Assembly (NCBI GenBank): GCA_936450465.1
Contig: OW388289.1
Span: 75,256,593 to 75,320,592 of the forward strand
Direction: 5' to 3'
Length of the DNA stretch: 64,000 nucleotides
DNA from: Gibbula magus
Taxonomy: Eukaryota; Mollusca; Gastropoda; Trochida; Trochidae
Both the position numbers and the translations under genes were made by a program. Under the pieces are notes generated by a model. That model was not told where the DNA came from. It saw only the letters and a list, made by a program, of their open reading frames with translations, and searched no databases. Each line of letters opens with the position of its first letter. Within the stretch, counting starts at the first letter, position 1. Positions 35,583 through 46,809 of the stretch are shown here, piece after piece.

Positions 35583-35775
35583 AAAAAAGTGTCAAATAAA
35601 CTGAAATGATATCGATTCTTGTAACACGACAACTCTCCAAGAAGTCCCCAAGGCGTAACTGCTGACACAGTCTCTATGACAATCAATTTACATATTCTCT
35701 GGAGATAGACGAATGTCAATATTTCAGTTCCTTTACTCACTCATATGAATTTAAAGATTGAATGCAATCATCATT
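35583..35775. repeat. Dispersed repeat, partner at 25893-26092
   Basis: See the partner for the shared blocks. This copy immediately follows a MITE copy, whereas the other does not, so the two families are independent. Confidence 0.6.
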
Positions 35776-36124
35776 GATATTTGGAGATATTATAATTATA
35801 ATGTTTAAATCTTCGACATTTACTAATGTTGCATTATAATCAGCAGACATATATACATATACATATATTGGAACATCTGACTATTTGTAAATGTTCGCGG
35901 ACAGATGAATTGAAGTGTCCAAAATCAGACTATACCTATTACCATGGACAATTGAAATAAAGGAATATTCCGACCATTCACGGAAACAGAACAATGGTTG
36001 ATTCACCAGTCAACGGCCATATTGTATATAATGTCGCTTGTTTGACATATCGGGAACAAATAATTTTAAAAAAATTTAAAAACCTGACATCTACTTGAGC
36101 ATTTTGTTTCTCATCCTCAATATC

Positions 36125-37256
36125 TTTCTTTTTTGTCAGACTACTTAATAAAATGCTATAAAAATGTGTTTACTAGTGTTGGAGTTTTAAATCAATATTT
36201 GTGGCACAAAAGCAACATTTTGATTGGTGGGAAAACAATACTTTTTAGAAATTGGGAGCGGAAAGGAATAACATATTTGAGGAATATTATTAATAATGAT
36301 GGCAATATAATGACTTTTGAACAATTGAACTGTAAATATGGTATAACAGTTGACTTTCTTACATATCAAGCTTTGACTGTATATTTAAAACAGAGAAATA
36401 TAATTTTCAATAATTTGTATAATTATGTATATGCATATGCATATCCTATCTTACCATACAATGTTTCTAAAATAACAAACAATAAATATTTTTATAAATC
36501 ACTATGCCTACTGAACTTTATTGAATCCAGTGGTCAATTACAGTGGGAAAAGATATTTAGAAAATAGCTGCAGCAGAACGAATAGGAAAACATAAATTTG
36601 ATGGAGAGTAGATGTACTCAAAGCGTCAATTGGAAATGGTTATACAGTACAAAATAAGTGATAACATCTCGACAACACATAACGATTTACATAAAATAAC
36701 ATACATTGATTCACCCATGTGTTCCTTTTGTAACCAGGTATCTGAGAGTTTTGTCCATTTATTATGTGATTGTATCCATTCTAAGAAAGTGTGGAAATAG
36801 TTGGCGAAATGGCTGGAAAAGTTGGTAGAAGGAAGTATTGACCTAACAACAGGAAAGGAAAATTTAAGGAAAGAATAATTATCCACTTAATGTCATTTGT
36901 TTATTGGTGAAACAAAACATGCATGTAAATATAATATTAGTAGAAGGGGTAAAATACCTAATTTGGGGTGTATTCAAAATGAAATATTGAAAAATTACCA
37001 GGCTTGTACATTTATTGCCTTTACAAACTATACCCAGCCTAAACTCTCCACACATTATTTGTAGATTTATTAGAAAAGTGAATTATAAACCTTAATAGTC
37101 CAGTAAATTGTTAAACCTCACATGGAATTAGATACAGATGTACCTTCAACAACCTGTGGGAGCCTTTGTTTATATTTCATATGAACGATCTTGAATGTAT
37201 ACACTTTACCTTGTAACTGATGGGGAAATAAAAATATAAATAACAAATTTAAAAAA
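36125..37256 (+). mobile_element. 3' end of a non-LTR retrotransposon (L1/Tx1-like)
   Basis: The first open segment (36133-36567) encodes the region C-terminal to reverse transcriptase: LNQYLWHKSNILIGGKTIL, then FRNWERKGITYLRNIINNDG. A second segment in another frame (36612-36800) has IDSPMCSFCNQVSESFVHL followed by CDC, a Cys-Cys-His-Cys cluster typical of the extreme C-terminus of L1/Tx1-type proteins. A stop and frame change at 36565-36612 and a TAG at 36798 break it. Homology continues to about 36880 in the frame of the second segment. The 3' end is marked by an A-rich stretch at about 37228-37256. It is 5'-truncated, as usual for LINE insertions, with no RT core present. Confidence 0.8.
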
Positions 37257-37865
37257 TCTTTCTTTTTTTATGGCTTACTCACCCTGGTATTTGTGGAGTG
37301 AGGTTGTTTAAAGTATGTTTTACATTGGATATTTAATGACCAAATAGCTGACTATCAATGAAAAGTACTGGGGTCCAAAAAGCCTGGTTTATTTTCAGGC
37401 ATATCACATGATATTGTGATTGTCATATTTCTGTCTGTATGCATCATTTTGACAGTTTGTTTATTATCTCAAATTAAGACTTAAATCAAGGCTCAAGTTA
37501 ACCTCGACGATATTATATATTCGGGCATGTTTTACCCAGTCGCATGCATGTAAACCTTTTACACACTGGGTGTAAATTCACTCCTTGTTGTAAAATTACT
37601 CACGTTGCATCCACAAGACACAATTTACATATGTGTATAAAATTTGCTCATGTCTGTAGCTTTACACAGTGTGTACAAGGGTACATGCGAACAAGGTTTA
37701 TTTGTAATACCTGGTGCAATATAAATTCATTAACAAAATATGGTGTAGAGGACAATTCTCAATGCTCCATTAATTAGATAGGTCAGTTTAAGAATGTACG
37801 AATATGAAGTGGTCGCTAAAAATATTACTCCGATCTATACCCCGATATTTCCAGTGAACGGTTAT
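37257..37865. other. Unassigned interval between LINE remnant and (ATC)n tract
   Basis: At 37530-37730 several 'TTTACACA', 'TGTACA' and 'GTGTAAA' words recur irregularly. No gene or defined repeat was recognised. Confidence 0.4.
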
Positions 37866-37867
37866 AC

Positions 37868-38095
37868 ATGTATCATCATCATCATTGTCATCATCTTTAT
37901 CGTCATTATCGTCATCATCATCGTCATCATCGTCATCATCGTCATCATCATAATCATCATCATCATCATCATCATCATCGTCATCATCATCATCATCATC
38001 GTCTTCATCATCCTCATCATCCTCATCATCATCCTCATTATCGCATTCATCGTCGTCATCATCATCGTCATCATCATCGTCATCATCATCGTCAT
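37868..38095. repeat. (ATC)n / (GAT)n microsatellite, ~228 bp
   Basis: A trinucleotide tract of ATC with frequent GTC interruptions. It is open in several frames (poly-Asp, poly-Met, poly-His, poly-Ile). These frames are repeat artefacts and there is no sign of an acidic-protein gene around it. Confidence 0.95.
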
Positions 38096-38339
38096 TTATT
38101 CTAAAACTCCACCATCGATGGTACATAGATTCATACATAAGATTTATATAATAAATACCAAATGGCAAGGATGTACACAGGATGATGCAAATCATTACTA
38201 ATATGCATACATGAATATTCTAAATGACAACTGTTTGAAGGGAAAAGTTAATTTACATTTTTGTTTTATGTACTTAGCCAATTTGCGTAAGATAGTGTCA
38301 CGATTAGACTTGAGAAGGTTCGCCGTCCTTGTGGTATTC

Positions 38340-38629
38340 GGTCATGGGAGGAAATGATTTGGTATACGCAATGATCTTTCGGAAATAAAGGCTTCATATT
38401 TAAACACATAATGGAACTCGTCTGCAACTGCTGGAGAGTTGCAGAGAGGACAAAGTCGTTCTTCTCTTGGTATTAGGTATTTGGTATTAAGATTACAATT
38501 TGATGTTACACTGTATTTACTGCAACTACAGTAGGTATGTTGAGTATGAAACGGCGATTGGCACCAAGGTAATAATTTATTGAGCACATCATTAGAAGGG
38601 GTATCCACTATTTGACAAACTGTCAAATG
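38340..38629 (-). pseudogene. C-terminal fragment of a second non-LTR retrotransposon ORF2
   Basis: The minus strand encodes YLIPREERLCPLCNSPAVADE followed by FHYVF, matching the 'IPRxxRLCxxC...VxDExHFLxxC' end of many animal LINE ORF2 proteins. The last Cys is replaced (FKYEAF). The open segment of about 94 codons has no RT core upstream: the satellite begins immediately on that side at 38642. It is a different LINE family from 36125-37256 and lies in the opposite orientation. Confidence 0.7.
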
Positions 38630-38641
38630 TCAGGTACTGCA

Positions 38642-40199
38642 ATATGATGCTTAGGACATCTACAAGTACATACATAATAGGCTTTGTGATGTTGGTCTAG
38701 TGTGCAGTGTGAAGTGTAAGTATATGATGCTTAGGACATCTACAAGTACATGCATAATAGGCTATGTGATGTTGGTCTAGTGTGCAGTGTGAAGTGTAAG
38801 TATATGTGGCTTAGGACATCTACAAGTACATGCATAATAGGCTATGTGATGTTGGTCTAGTGTGCAGTGTGAAGTGTAAGTATATGATGCTTAGGACATC
38901 TACAAGTACATGCATAATAGGCTATGTGATGTTGGTCTAGTGTGCAGTGTGAAGTGTAAGTATATGATGATTAGGACATCTACAAGTACATGCATAATAG
39001 GCTATGTGATGTTGGTCTAGTGTGCAGTGTGAAGTGTAAGTATATGATGCTTAGGACGTCTACAAGTACATGCATAATAGGCTATGTGATGTTGGTCTAG
39101 TGTGCAGTGTGAAGTGTAAGTATATGATGCTTAGGACATCTACAAGTACATGCATAATAGGCTATGTGATGTTGCTCTAGTGTGCAGTGTGAAGTGTAAG
39201 TATATGATGCTTAGGACATCTACAAGTACATGCATAATAGGCTATGTGATGTTGGTCTAGTGTGCAGTGTGAAGTGTAAGTATATGATGCTTAGGACATC
39301 TATAAGTACATGCATAATAGGCTATGTGATGTTGGTCTAGTGTGCAGTGTGAAGAGTAAGTATATGATGCTTAGGACATCTACAAGTACATGCATAATAG
39401 GCTATGTGATGTTGCTCTAGTGTGCAGTGTGAAGTGTAAGTATATGATGCTTAGGACATCTACAAGTACATGCATAATAGGCTATGTGATGTTGGTCTAG
39501 TGTGCAGTGTGAAGTGTAAGTATATGATGCTTAGGACATATATAAGTACATGCATAATAGGCTATGTGATGTTGGTCTAGTGTGCAGTGTGAAGTGTAAG
39601 TATATGATGCTTAGGACATCTACAAGTACATGCATAATAGGCTATGTGATGTTGGTCTAGTGTGCAGTGTGAAGTGTAAGTATATGATGCTTAGGACATC
39701 TACAAGTACATGCATAATAGGCTATGTGATGTTGCTCTAGTGTGCAGTGTGAAGTGTAAGTATATGATGCTTAGGACATCTACAAGTACATGCATAATAG
39801 GCTATGTGATGTTGCTCTAGTGTGCAGTGTGAAGTGTAAGTATATGATGCTTAGGACATCTATAAGTACATGCATAATAGGCTATGTGATGTTGGTCTAG
39901 TGTGCAGTGTGAAGTGTAAGTATATGATGCTTAGGACATCTACAAGTACATGCATAATAGGCTATGTGATGTTGGTCTAGTGTGCAGTGTGAAGTGTAAG
40001 TATATGATGCTTAGGACATCTACAAGTACATGCATAATAGGCTATGTGATGTTGCTCTAGTGTGCAGTGTGAAGTGTAAGTATATGATGCTTAGGACATC
40101 TACAAGTACATGCATAATAGGCTATGTGATGTTGGTCTAGTGTGCAGTGTGAAGTGTAAGTATATGATGCTTAGGACATCTACAAGTACATGCATAATA
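38642..40199. repeat. 80-bp satellite array, left block, ~19.5 units
   Basis: The unit runs 'AGGCTATGTGATGTTGGTCT' to 'AAGTACATGCATAAT' with an exact 80-bp period (for example TGTGCAGTGT at 38701, 38781, 38861). Identity is very high. Diagnostic variants are GTTGCTCTAG for GTTGGTCTAG, ATCTATAAG for ATCTACAAG, GATGA for GATGC, and GGACGTC for GGACATC. No coding. The right limit is an insertion, not the true end of the array. Confidence 0.98.
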
Positions 40200-41093
40200 T
40201 TACCCATATGGGAAGACGGACACAGGGTAGTATTTTTCCTGTAAGTCACATGGGAGTTACACCTTTTTCTGGCTTTTGATTGGCTGTTACAGAAAAATAA
40301 GAATTTCATTGGTTGCCGGAACTACTTCATCCATCTTTCTTACTTTTCCCGACTAGTAACTTTAGAAACTGTCTTCTGCACTTTAACATGTTTTATTTGT
40401 TTCCCGCAGTTGAAATTAGCGTTTTCGTACATGTGCCGACGCATCAAATGTCGGAGGAAGCAGTTAAATTGTCCGAAATTTAAAGAAACTAGCGATTACT
40501 GCTTGACTGTATAACCACGGAAAGCTTCAAGAGCGACGGCGATCGTTCGAATGTAATGACGTCATAGGCGCGAGTGGTTATGACGTCACAGTGTCGATTG
40601 TAACGTCACAGGGCTTTTCGGTTTGAGCCGACTTGTTTTTGAGCTTCGCACACCTCTTGATATGGATGTTGCAATACCTTATATGTATAATCATGGATTG
40701 ATAGTAATTGACAGGAATACAAAACTTTCAACTAAAGCCACATCTTTCTTTCATTGTGAAAGACATTTTCGCAGGGGACATTTTAATCGTGCGGAGTAAA
40801 CAAGGATAGGTACGTAAGAAGTGAATCCACGTCACACGCGTATGGATATGTAGATTCATCTTCTTCTCGTGTCCTTTTAGAGAAGCTATTGGCTTTTAAT
40901 ATTCGCGTTTTTACTTTAATTTGTCATAAGGGTAATATAAACATTAACCAACTCGTGACGGGGAATGGCAGGTTATCTTTCCCTCGTTATATCAATTGTG
41001 TGTAATTCTCTCGCCAAGGCTCGAGAATTACTCAAATGATATAACTCGGGAAAGATAATCTGTCATTCCCCGTCACTCGTTAGTTATTGTCTA
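40200..41093. mobile_element. 894-bp element inserted in the satellite, 4-bp target duplication
   Basis: The satellite word GCATAATAGGCTATG is split as GCAT-AATA on the left (40196-40199) and AATA-GGCTATG on the right (41094-41097), giving a duplicated AATA. The inserted sequence starts 'TTACCCATATGGGAAGACGG' and ends 'TTAGTTATTGTCTA', so the ends are not simple inverted repeats. The interior has a patch rich in TGACGTCA words (40555-40615) and a hairpin near the right end. There is no ORF of note. It is nonautonomous; the superfamily is not assigned. Confidence 0.85.
40945..41086. repeat. Hairpin near the right end of the inserted element
   Basis: The arms ('TAACCAACTCGTGACGGGGA' through 'GTAATTCTC' versus 'GAGAATTAC' through 'TCCCCGTCACTCGTTAGTTA') are complementary over about 62 bp with few mismatches, around a short 'TCGCCAAGGCTC' loop. 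Confidence 0.85.
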
Positions 41094-42490
41094 AATAGGC
41101 TATGTGATGTTGGTCTAGTGTGCAGTGTGAAGTGTAAGTATATGATGCTTAGGACATCTATAAGTACATGCATAATAGGCTATGTGATGTTGGTCTAGTG
41201 TGCAGTGTGAAGTGTAAGTATATGATGCTTAGGACATCTACAAGTACATGCATAATAGGCTATGTGATGTTGCTCTAGTGTGCAGTGTGAAGTGTAAGTA
41301 TATGATGCTTAGGACATCTACAAGTACATGCATAATAGGCTATGTGATGTTGGTCTAGTGTGCAGTGTGAAGTGTAAGTATATGATGCTTAGGACATCTA
41401 CAAGTACATGCATAATAGGCTATGTGATGTTGCTCTAGTGTGCAGTGTGAAGTGTAAGTATATGATGCTTAGGACATCTACAAGTACATGCATAATAGGC
41501 TATGTGATGTTGGTCTAGTGTGCAGTGTGAAGTGTAAGTATATGATGCTTAGGACATCTATAAGTACATGCATAATAGGCTATGTGATGTTGGTCTAGTG
41601 TGCAGTGTGAAGTGTAAGTATATGATGCTTAGGACATCTACAAGTACGTGCATAATAGGCTATGTGATGTTGCTCTAGTGTGCAGTGTGAAGTGTAAGTA
41701 TATGATGCTTAGGACATCTACAAGTACATGCATAATAGGCTATGTGATGTTGGTCTAGTGTGCAGTGTGAAGTGTAAGTATATGATGCTTAGGACATCTA
41801 TAAGTACATGCATAATAGGCTATGTGATGTTGGTCTAGTGTGCAGTGTGAAGTGAAGTATATGATGCTTAGGACATCTACAAGTACATGCATAATAGGCT
41901 ATGTGATGTTGGTCTAGTGTGCAGTGTGAAGTGTAAGTATATGATGCTTAGGACATCTACAAGTACATGCATAATAGGCTATGTGATGTTGGTCTAGTGT
42001 GCAGTGTGAAGTGTAAGTATATGATGCTTAGGACATCTATAAGTACATGCATAATAGGCTATGTGATGTTGGTCTAGTGTGCAGTGTGAAGTGTAAGTAT
42101 ATGATGCTTAGGACATCTACAAGTACGTGCATAATAGGCTATGTGATGTTGCTCTAGTGTGCAGTGTGAAGTGTAAGTATATGATGCTTAGGACATCTAC
42201 AAGTACATGCATAATAGGCTATGTGATGTTGGTCTAGTGTGCAGTGTGAAGTGTAAGTATATGATGCTTAGGACATCTACAAGTACATGCATAATATGCT
42301 ATGTGATGTTGGTCTAGTGTGCAGTGTGAAGTGTAAGTATATGATGATTAGGACATCTACAAGTACATGCATAATAGGCTATGTGATGTTGGTCTAGTGT
42401 GCAGTGTGAAGTGTAAGTATATGATGCTTAGGACGTCTACAAGTACATGCATAATAGGCTATGTGATGTTGCTCTAGCGTGCAGTGTGAA
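41094..42490. repeat. 80-bp satellite array, right block, ~17.5 units
   Basis: This continues the left block in the same phase and orientation after the insertion. One unit at about 41849 has lost one base (GAAGTGAAG). The last unit degrades at 'GTGAAGAATAAGTATG' (about 42490). Variant pairs seen here (GATGA followed by GGACGTC in the next unit, 42346-42435) repeat a pair seen in the left block at 38965-39060. Confidence 0.97.
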
Positions 42491-43150
42491 GAATAAGTAT
42501 GCACCAGGTTCCTTTCTGAGAACTCCGTGTGCGACATTGTCATCAATTGTGTTTTCCGCTGAACATTCTGTTTAACATCAATTACTGATGATTCTAAGAT
42601 GCCTAGCGGTTAGAACAATCGAAAAAAGAGTACTTTATCAGACAATAAAGGTATAGTTTTTTGATGACGTAACAATCGAATGACGTTCCCGCTGTTCCAC
42701 GCCGCTCCCTCGTGATCAAGTGTGCCCATGGTGACGTAACGTCGATTCGCCTCAGCCGTCTGAACTCTTACATCGCAACCAATAAAGCGTGTACTCCTTT
42801 CCATGGTTTGCAACTTCTGCAGTCGGTTAAAATTAGCGGTGGGACAATGAACATCAACTTTTATGATAGCAATAACCATTTGAATTAGACAAATTACGTT
42901 CCGCCATCACGCTTAGACTTGATCAAGCTCTACCCACAATTCTTTTGGAATGTTAGTCACGAGATCTTAGTCAATCTTAGGGGATGGGTTTTACACGTGG
43001 AATAACCGTCCGTTCGCCCTGTTCATGGATTATTAATATAAAGAAAGTTTATTTCCAAATTATTGGAAGCAGAATGTTACCTGTATCTGATCATTTGGTA
43101 TCTTACAAAAGAAAAAAGTTCGCTGTACCCCATGGTGTTTTGTAATAAAG
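42491..43150. other. Unassigned interval with a GC-richer minus-strand open frame (42610-42879)
   Basis: The 42660-42890 part is less AT-rich and open on the minus strand for about 90 codons, with an ATG at 42879. The product begins MVIAIIKVDVHCPTANFN and matches no family I know. TGACGTAAC and TGACGTTCC words resemble those inside the inserted element at 40555-40615. It may be part of a repeat instead of a gene. Confidence 0.25.
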
Positions 43151-43240
43151 TATAGTTTTGCCCTGAACTATTATAGTTAAAGCACGAGGACGTTAGTCCG
43201 AGTGCTTTGACGTAATAATAGTTCAGGGCAAAACTTAAAT
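43151..43240. mobile_element. Short hairpin MITE
   Basis: 'TTTTGCCCTGAACTATTATA' through GTTAAAGCAC is followed by loop 'GAGGACGTTAGTCCGA' and the near-perfect complement GTGCTTTGACGTAATAATAG to 'TTCAGGGCAAAAC'. It lies just left of the 7-kb duplication. Confidence 0.8.
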
Positions 43241-44549
43241 ATATATTTTTTTTATTATAAAATGTTGATGATTTGGATTAAAATTCATCATTTTGTTTAC
43301 CGCAGTTTAGATCTCAATGATGTTTTATACATTATGTACGTATGTTAATACCAACAGGGCTTTATTATGTTGGTCAATATACTTATATGTAGACATGGTC
43401 AAATTGTGAAAAAGGACTGAATAAAATCAAGAAATGATTATACTTGCGAACAAAATGTAACAAAATGTCTTTTCTCAAACATTTTGGCTTGAGTTTGATC
43501 AAATCTGAATACGCTCAATAGCAAATTGTGATGAAACAGTATGTAATTATATAAAATCAGAATGACACCAACGTGAATATGATGCCTTGGGTATCAAATT
43601 TACTCCAACACCAGCTGACGTATTGGTGATTATATCCAGCACATGATCGAATGAATTAATAGGTTACTGGCTAGCTTGGGGGAAAGGCTTTGGACATTAA
43701 TTGGAAAGTTTTGAAATTAGTCTATATCTTATGCACTTTACATTATCCACCGTAGGCATTAATCTATTCAGTATTCAATAAACTTTATTTGTAATGGAAT
43801 AAAAACCATCAGCTGAAAAGGGAAAATATGAAAAGAATAAAAACGAAAGGTGGCTTACGGATAATTGATAAATTAATCATTGAAGTTCTAAATATAACAA
43901 CTGTGAGACCATAGTAGAAGAGAACAAATAACATGTACATGTTACAAGCGCATAGTAAGGACACACAGCTTCTTGATCATATATATAGAGAATACTAAAC
44001 GACCTTCTATTTAATACCATTTTTATTAAACGAGTTAATGATTTATACAACTTTTCATGGCCAAACCTTGCCTCTTACTCATAAGGTAAGTACTGACTTC
44101 TAAATGTCAATCAAAAACTATGTAACATATCTTTCAATGGTATCTTCAAATATGTGACTGATGTTGCTGAATATTTATACATCTATTTCCAGAACCTTAT
44201 TTGTTTGAGGTTCTGAAGGCATGGGTTGATAGACTGAATTTATGTGGATACTTGTTATGATATTCTAGTACAGCCTTTATGTGTACCTCGGCAATAAAAC
44301 ACAGGTGGTCAGTGGGACGGACAGCTTGCTTTGTAAGACAATAAAACAAGCTCGTGATTTAGGACGTCAATTGGAGCGTCGCTTAGCAAATGATGTCATA
44401 TATTACGTCTCTTCGACTGTTTACTTGCTAGTGAATGTGTTCTACCACGGGAGGCATCAGTATTCTTAAAAGATAGTTTATACCAACAACATAATATTTC
44501 AACTTATTTTATATAAAAGCGAGAAATTGTGTAAGGGCATCTCATATAA

Positions 44550-44692
44550 GAAATAGAAGACTCGTTGTTGTGCTTTATCGTAAAATTAAACAAAGCAAGG
44601 AGCATACAGCACTCAGGCCTACTCCCTTGTATTTCATGCTCCCTGCCATGTTTTATTTTACGATAAAGCACGCCAACTCGTCTTCTAATTCC
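44550..44692. repeat. Hairpin inside copy A
   Basis: The arm 'AGAAGACTCGTTGTTGTGCT' continuing 'TTATCGTAAAATTAAAC' pairs with 'GTTTTATTTTACGATAAAGC' ... 'AACTCGTCTTCT' around a ~35-bp loop. The inner part 'GCAAGGAGCAT' pairs with 'ATGCTCCCTGC'. Also present in copy B at 51400-51542. Confidence 0.85.
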
Positions 44693-44939
44693 TAATAACC
44701 AATTACAATATACACATCACTTTGCAAAACATTGAGCTTGTAAATGAATCTTGAATATTAAAAGTATACTTGATTACTCAGGTTGATGAATTTTGAAACA
44801 CAAGACTAGTGAATGGCATCAGCAGAACGAAGGAGTCTATTAACGCCTACAGGGACAAACGCCTACAGTCTTAAACAAACAACTGTATGCACCAGTGGTT
44901 TTGAGTTTTACAGCCTTCAACCTGGAATTACCCGTTACT

Positions 44940-45030
44940 TTGTGCACTAATGCCTCCGATCCATTACCTTCTAATGCCTCCAACTCGTTACTTACCAATT
45001 CCTCCAACCCGTTACCTATTAATGCCTACA
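44940..45030 (+). repeat. 27-bp tandem repeat (4 degenerate units) in copy A
   Basis: 'TAATGCCTCCNANNCNTTAC' units recur every 27 bp. On the plus strand they read as nine-residue repeats (NASDPLPS, NASNSLLT, NSSNPLPI). The same repeat lies at 51790-51880 in copy B. The frame has no convincing start or splice context, so I treat it as a repeat and not as a gene. Confidence 0.55.
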
Positions 45031-45483
45031 GTGGAAACATTTTATTTATTTTACCATATCTTCATTACAGCATTATAGTATAGATATTCAGCGTCCGTTT
45101 ACAATTACATTACACAACTTGTTTTACTCGGGGAAACAGAAGGGTGATACCGGTCAACAACATTAACATTACCTTTTGTATCAGAAACCGTATTACTGGT
45201 TCAAATGGATCAACAGTTTTCTTTGATCCACTGATGGGGAAATGTTTTGAGTTTAGATTCAAATTCCAGCATGGTATTATATAATTCAAAAAGTTTTATA
45301 AAGACAAAGGGGGGAATTCTATTCGCCTACATAAACCAAGTATGTTTGTTAGATTATGTTGCTGTTTTGCCTATATTATTACAATAATTATGTTACATTG
45401 TAATATGTATAAAAAGTCACTGCATGAATATTTACTTGACACTTCGTTTATTGAATAATAATTAGTAAATACTGTCATCACTT

Positions 45484-45816
45484 TGTAAAGGGCTGTTGAA
45501 CAAGAATGCTAAGGACAGTGAATTCAATCTCTCACAGAAATATGTTTAAGTACCAATCCTTTCTGACATTTACAACAAGATCTCTCGCATGTTGAATGTA
45601 GCAGTTATGAGCAATTGCTTGGACAAAGTGAGCTTGATTAAATTGACTTGTCTCTCGATGGTATATGCTCAGGATTGAACTAAACAGAGTTACCATTGGG
45701 TGATATGTTAAATATGTTGAGTTAGAGGTCTGTGCTGATCACTCAGGTGTGAGGTCAGACCAGGGTCCATTTAAATCAGTTACCTTGACATTTTGGACCA
45801 ATCTTTGATGCATACA
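45484..45816. other. Segment present in copy A only
   Basis: Copy B reads 'ATCACTTCATTGTCCATTGA' straight across this point. The segment has no mobile-element hallmarks (no terminal repeats or target duplication seen), so a deletion in copy B is more likely than an insertion in A. Confidence 0.8.
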
Positions 45817-45892
45817 GTCCATTGACCATTCAACAAATCGGTAGAGTCTGGGAGGGGGTGGCATTATTAGAGTCCAAATTTCATGTGTGACA

Positions 45893-45975
45893 TCCAAGTG
45901 CACATGACACCTATTTGCCTCCAGGGGTGAAATACCCCAGGGGCAAAGGGCAAATCAATTTACGTTTACATGGGT
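45893..45975. mobile_element. Short 'CCCCAGGGG' palindromic element, first copy
   Basis: 'ACATGACACCTATTTGCCTC', CAGGGGTGAAATACCCCAGG and 'CAATTTACGTTTACATGGG' form an imperfect inverted structure. It is related to the larger copy at 46810-47010 and repeated at 52378-52465 in copy B. Confidence 0.5.
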
Positions 45976-46437
45976 TTTAAGACAGGCGGTAAATACTGTT
46001 AGTATTCATCATTATCAAACGTTTCTTAATACTGAGGAGTCACTTTCTGCTATTCATCCAACCAAGAATTACCATGATAACACTTCTTTGGTAGCATTGC
46101 CACCTCTACAAAGCAGCTGAGAGTGCTGGGGTACTCTGCAAATCATTTCTTAAGCACTAAATTAGATGTTCAGGAAAAAAATCATTTTCTGAAAATGGTG
46201 GTCAGATTTTAGCTCATCAGGCCAGAAGAACCAACATACATAATTATGGCACAACATTGCATGAACTTAAGATATCTGCATATCTTTTTAACAATGGGAT
46301 TGTATAATGATAAACTTACTGCAAATTATGGTGAATCTATTTCCGATTACAAACTCTCAAATTTCAGATATGCATTACAGTTCAATATGATATAAAAGTT
46401 TTTAGTTTACTACAAATATACAGCTTTCGACAAGAAG

Positions 46438-46629
46438 TCAAGAAGTTTTAAAGTTATTCTTGGGAACGATGGGAACGCCTACACTTACGACAAAGCTGAC
46501 ACAACCTCGACCAAAACTATGTTCTCCTGATCCGTCAAAAGGGGATATAAGTAGAGCACTATCTGCAGCCGGGCACCATGAGTAAACATAGTCTAAGCTA
46601 GGAATGTGAATTCGAGTCTTGTTTTTCAA
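46438..46629 (-). other. Duplicated 63-codon open frame, function unknown
   Basis: A minus-strand frame includes IPSLDYVYSWCPAADSALL and SGEHSFGRGCVSFVVSVG. It is identical in protein sequence at 53513-53704 in copy B apart from the N-terminal extension, and is noticeably less AT-rich than its surroundings. It resembles no family known to me. Perfect identity could reflect recent duplication alone. It ends where copy A has lost 599 bp relative to copy B. Confidence 0.25.
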
Positions 46630-46809
46630 TTTTTACACTTGAAAATTATCTTGGATAAGAAAAAAAGTATCCAACAAGGTGCTCGAAATTACAAATTATC
46701 TGTCCCTTGTGAATAAATTGTGTCAAAAACATGTATTTGTGTATTGGTGCAGAGTTCTGTGATCGCATGTTGGACCTTTTTTGCGCCCTTGAAAATGTGA
46801 AAAGAACGT

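Noticed and set aside
37788..38201. Long frames giving poly-Asp, poly-His, poly-Ile or poly-Met
   Set aside because: They are produced by the (ATC)n microsatellite in every frame and on both strands; nothing around them looks like a gene.
40200..41093. piggyBac-type insertion because of the initial TTACCC
   Set aside because: The target duplication read from the satellite is AATA, not TTAA, and the right end is not an inverted TTACCC.
38642..42490. CRISPR array
   Set aside because: The 80-bp units are contiguous with no unique spacers, in a eukaryotic setting; it is a satellite.
44895..45083. Asn/Ser/Pro repeat protein (NASDPLPS units)
   Set aside because: Explained by a 27-bp tandem repeat within the duplicated segment; no splice or start context; the copy B version has a stop upstream in place of the open frame.
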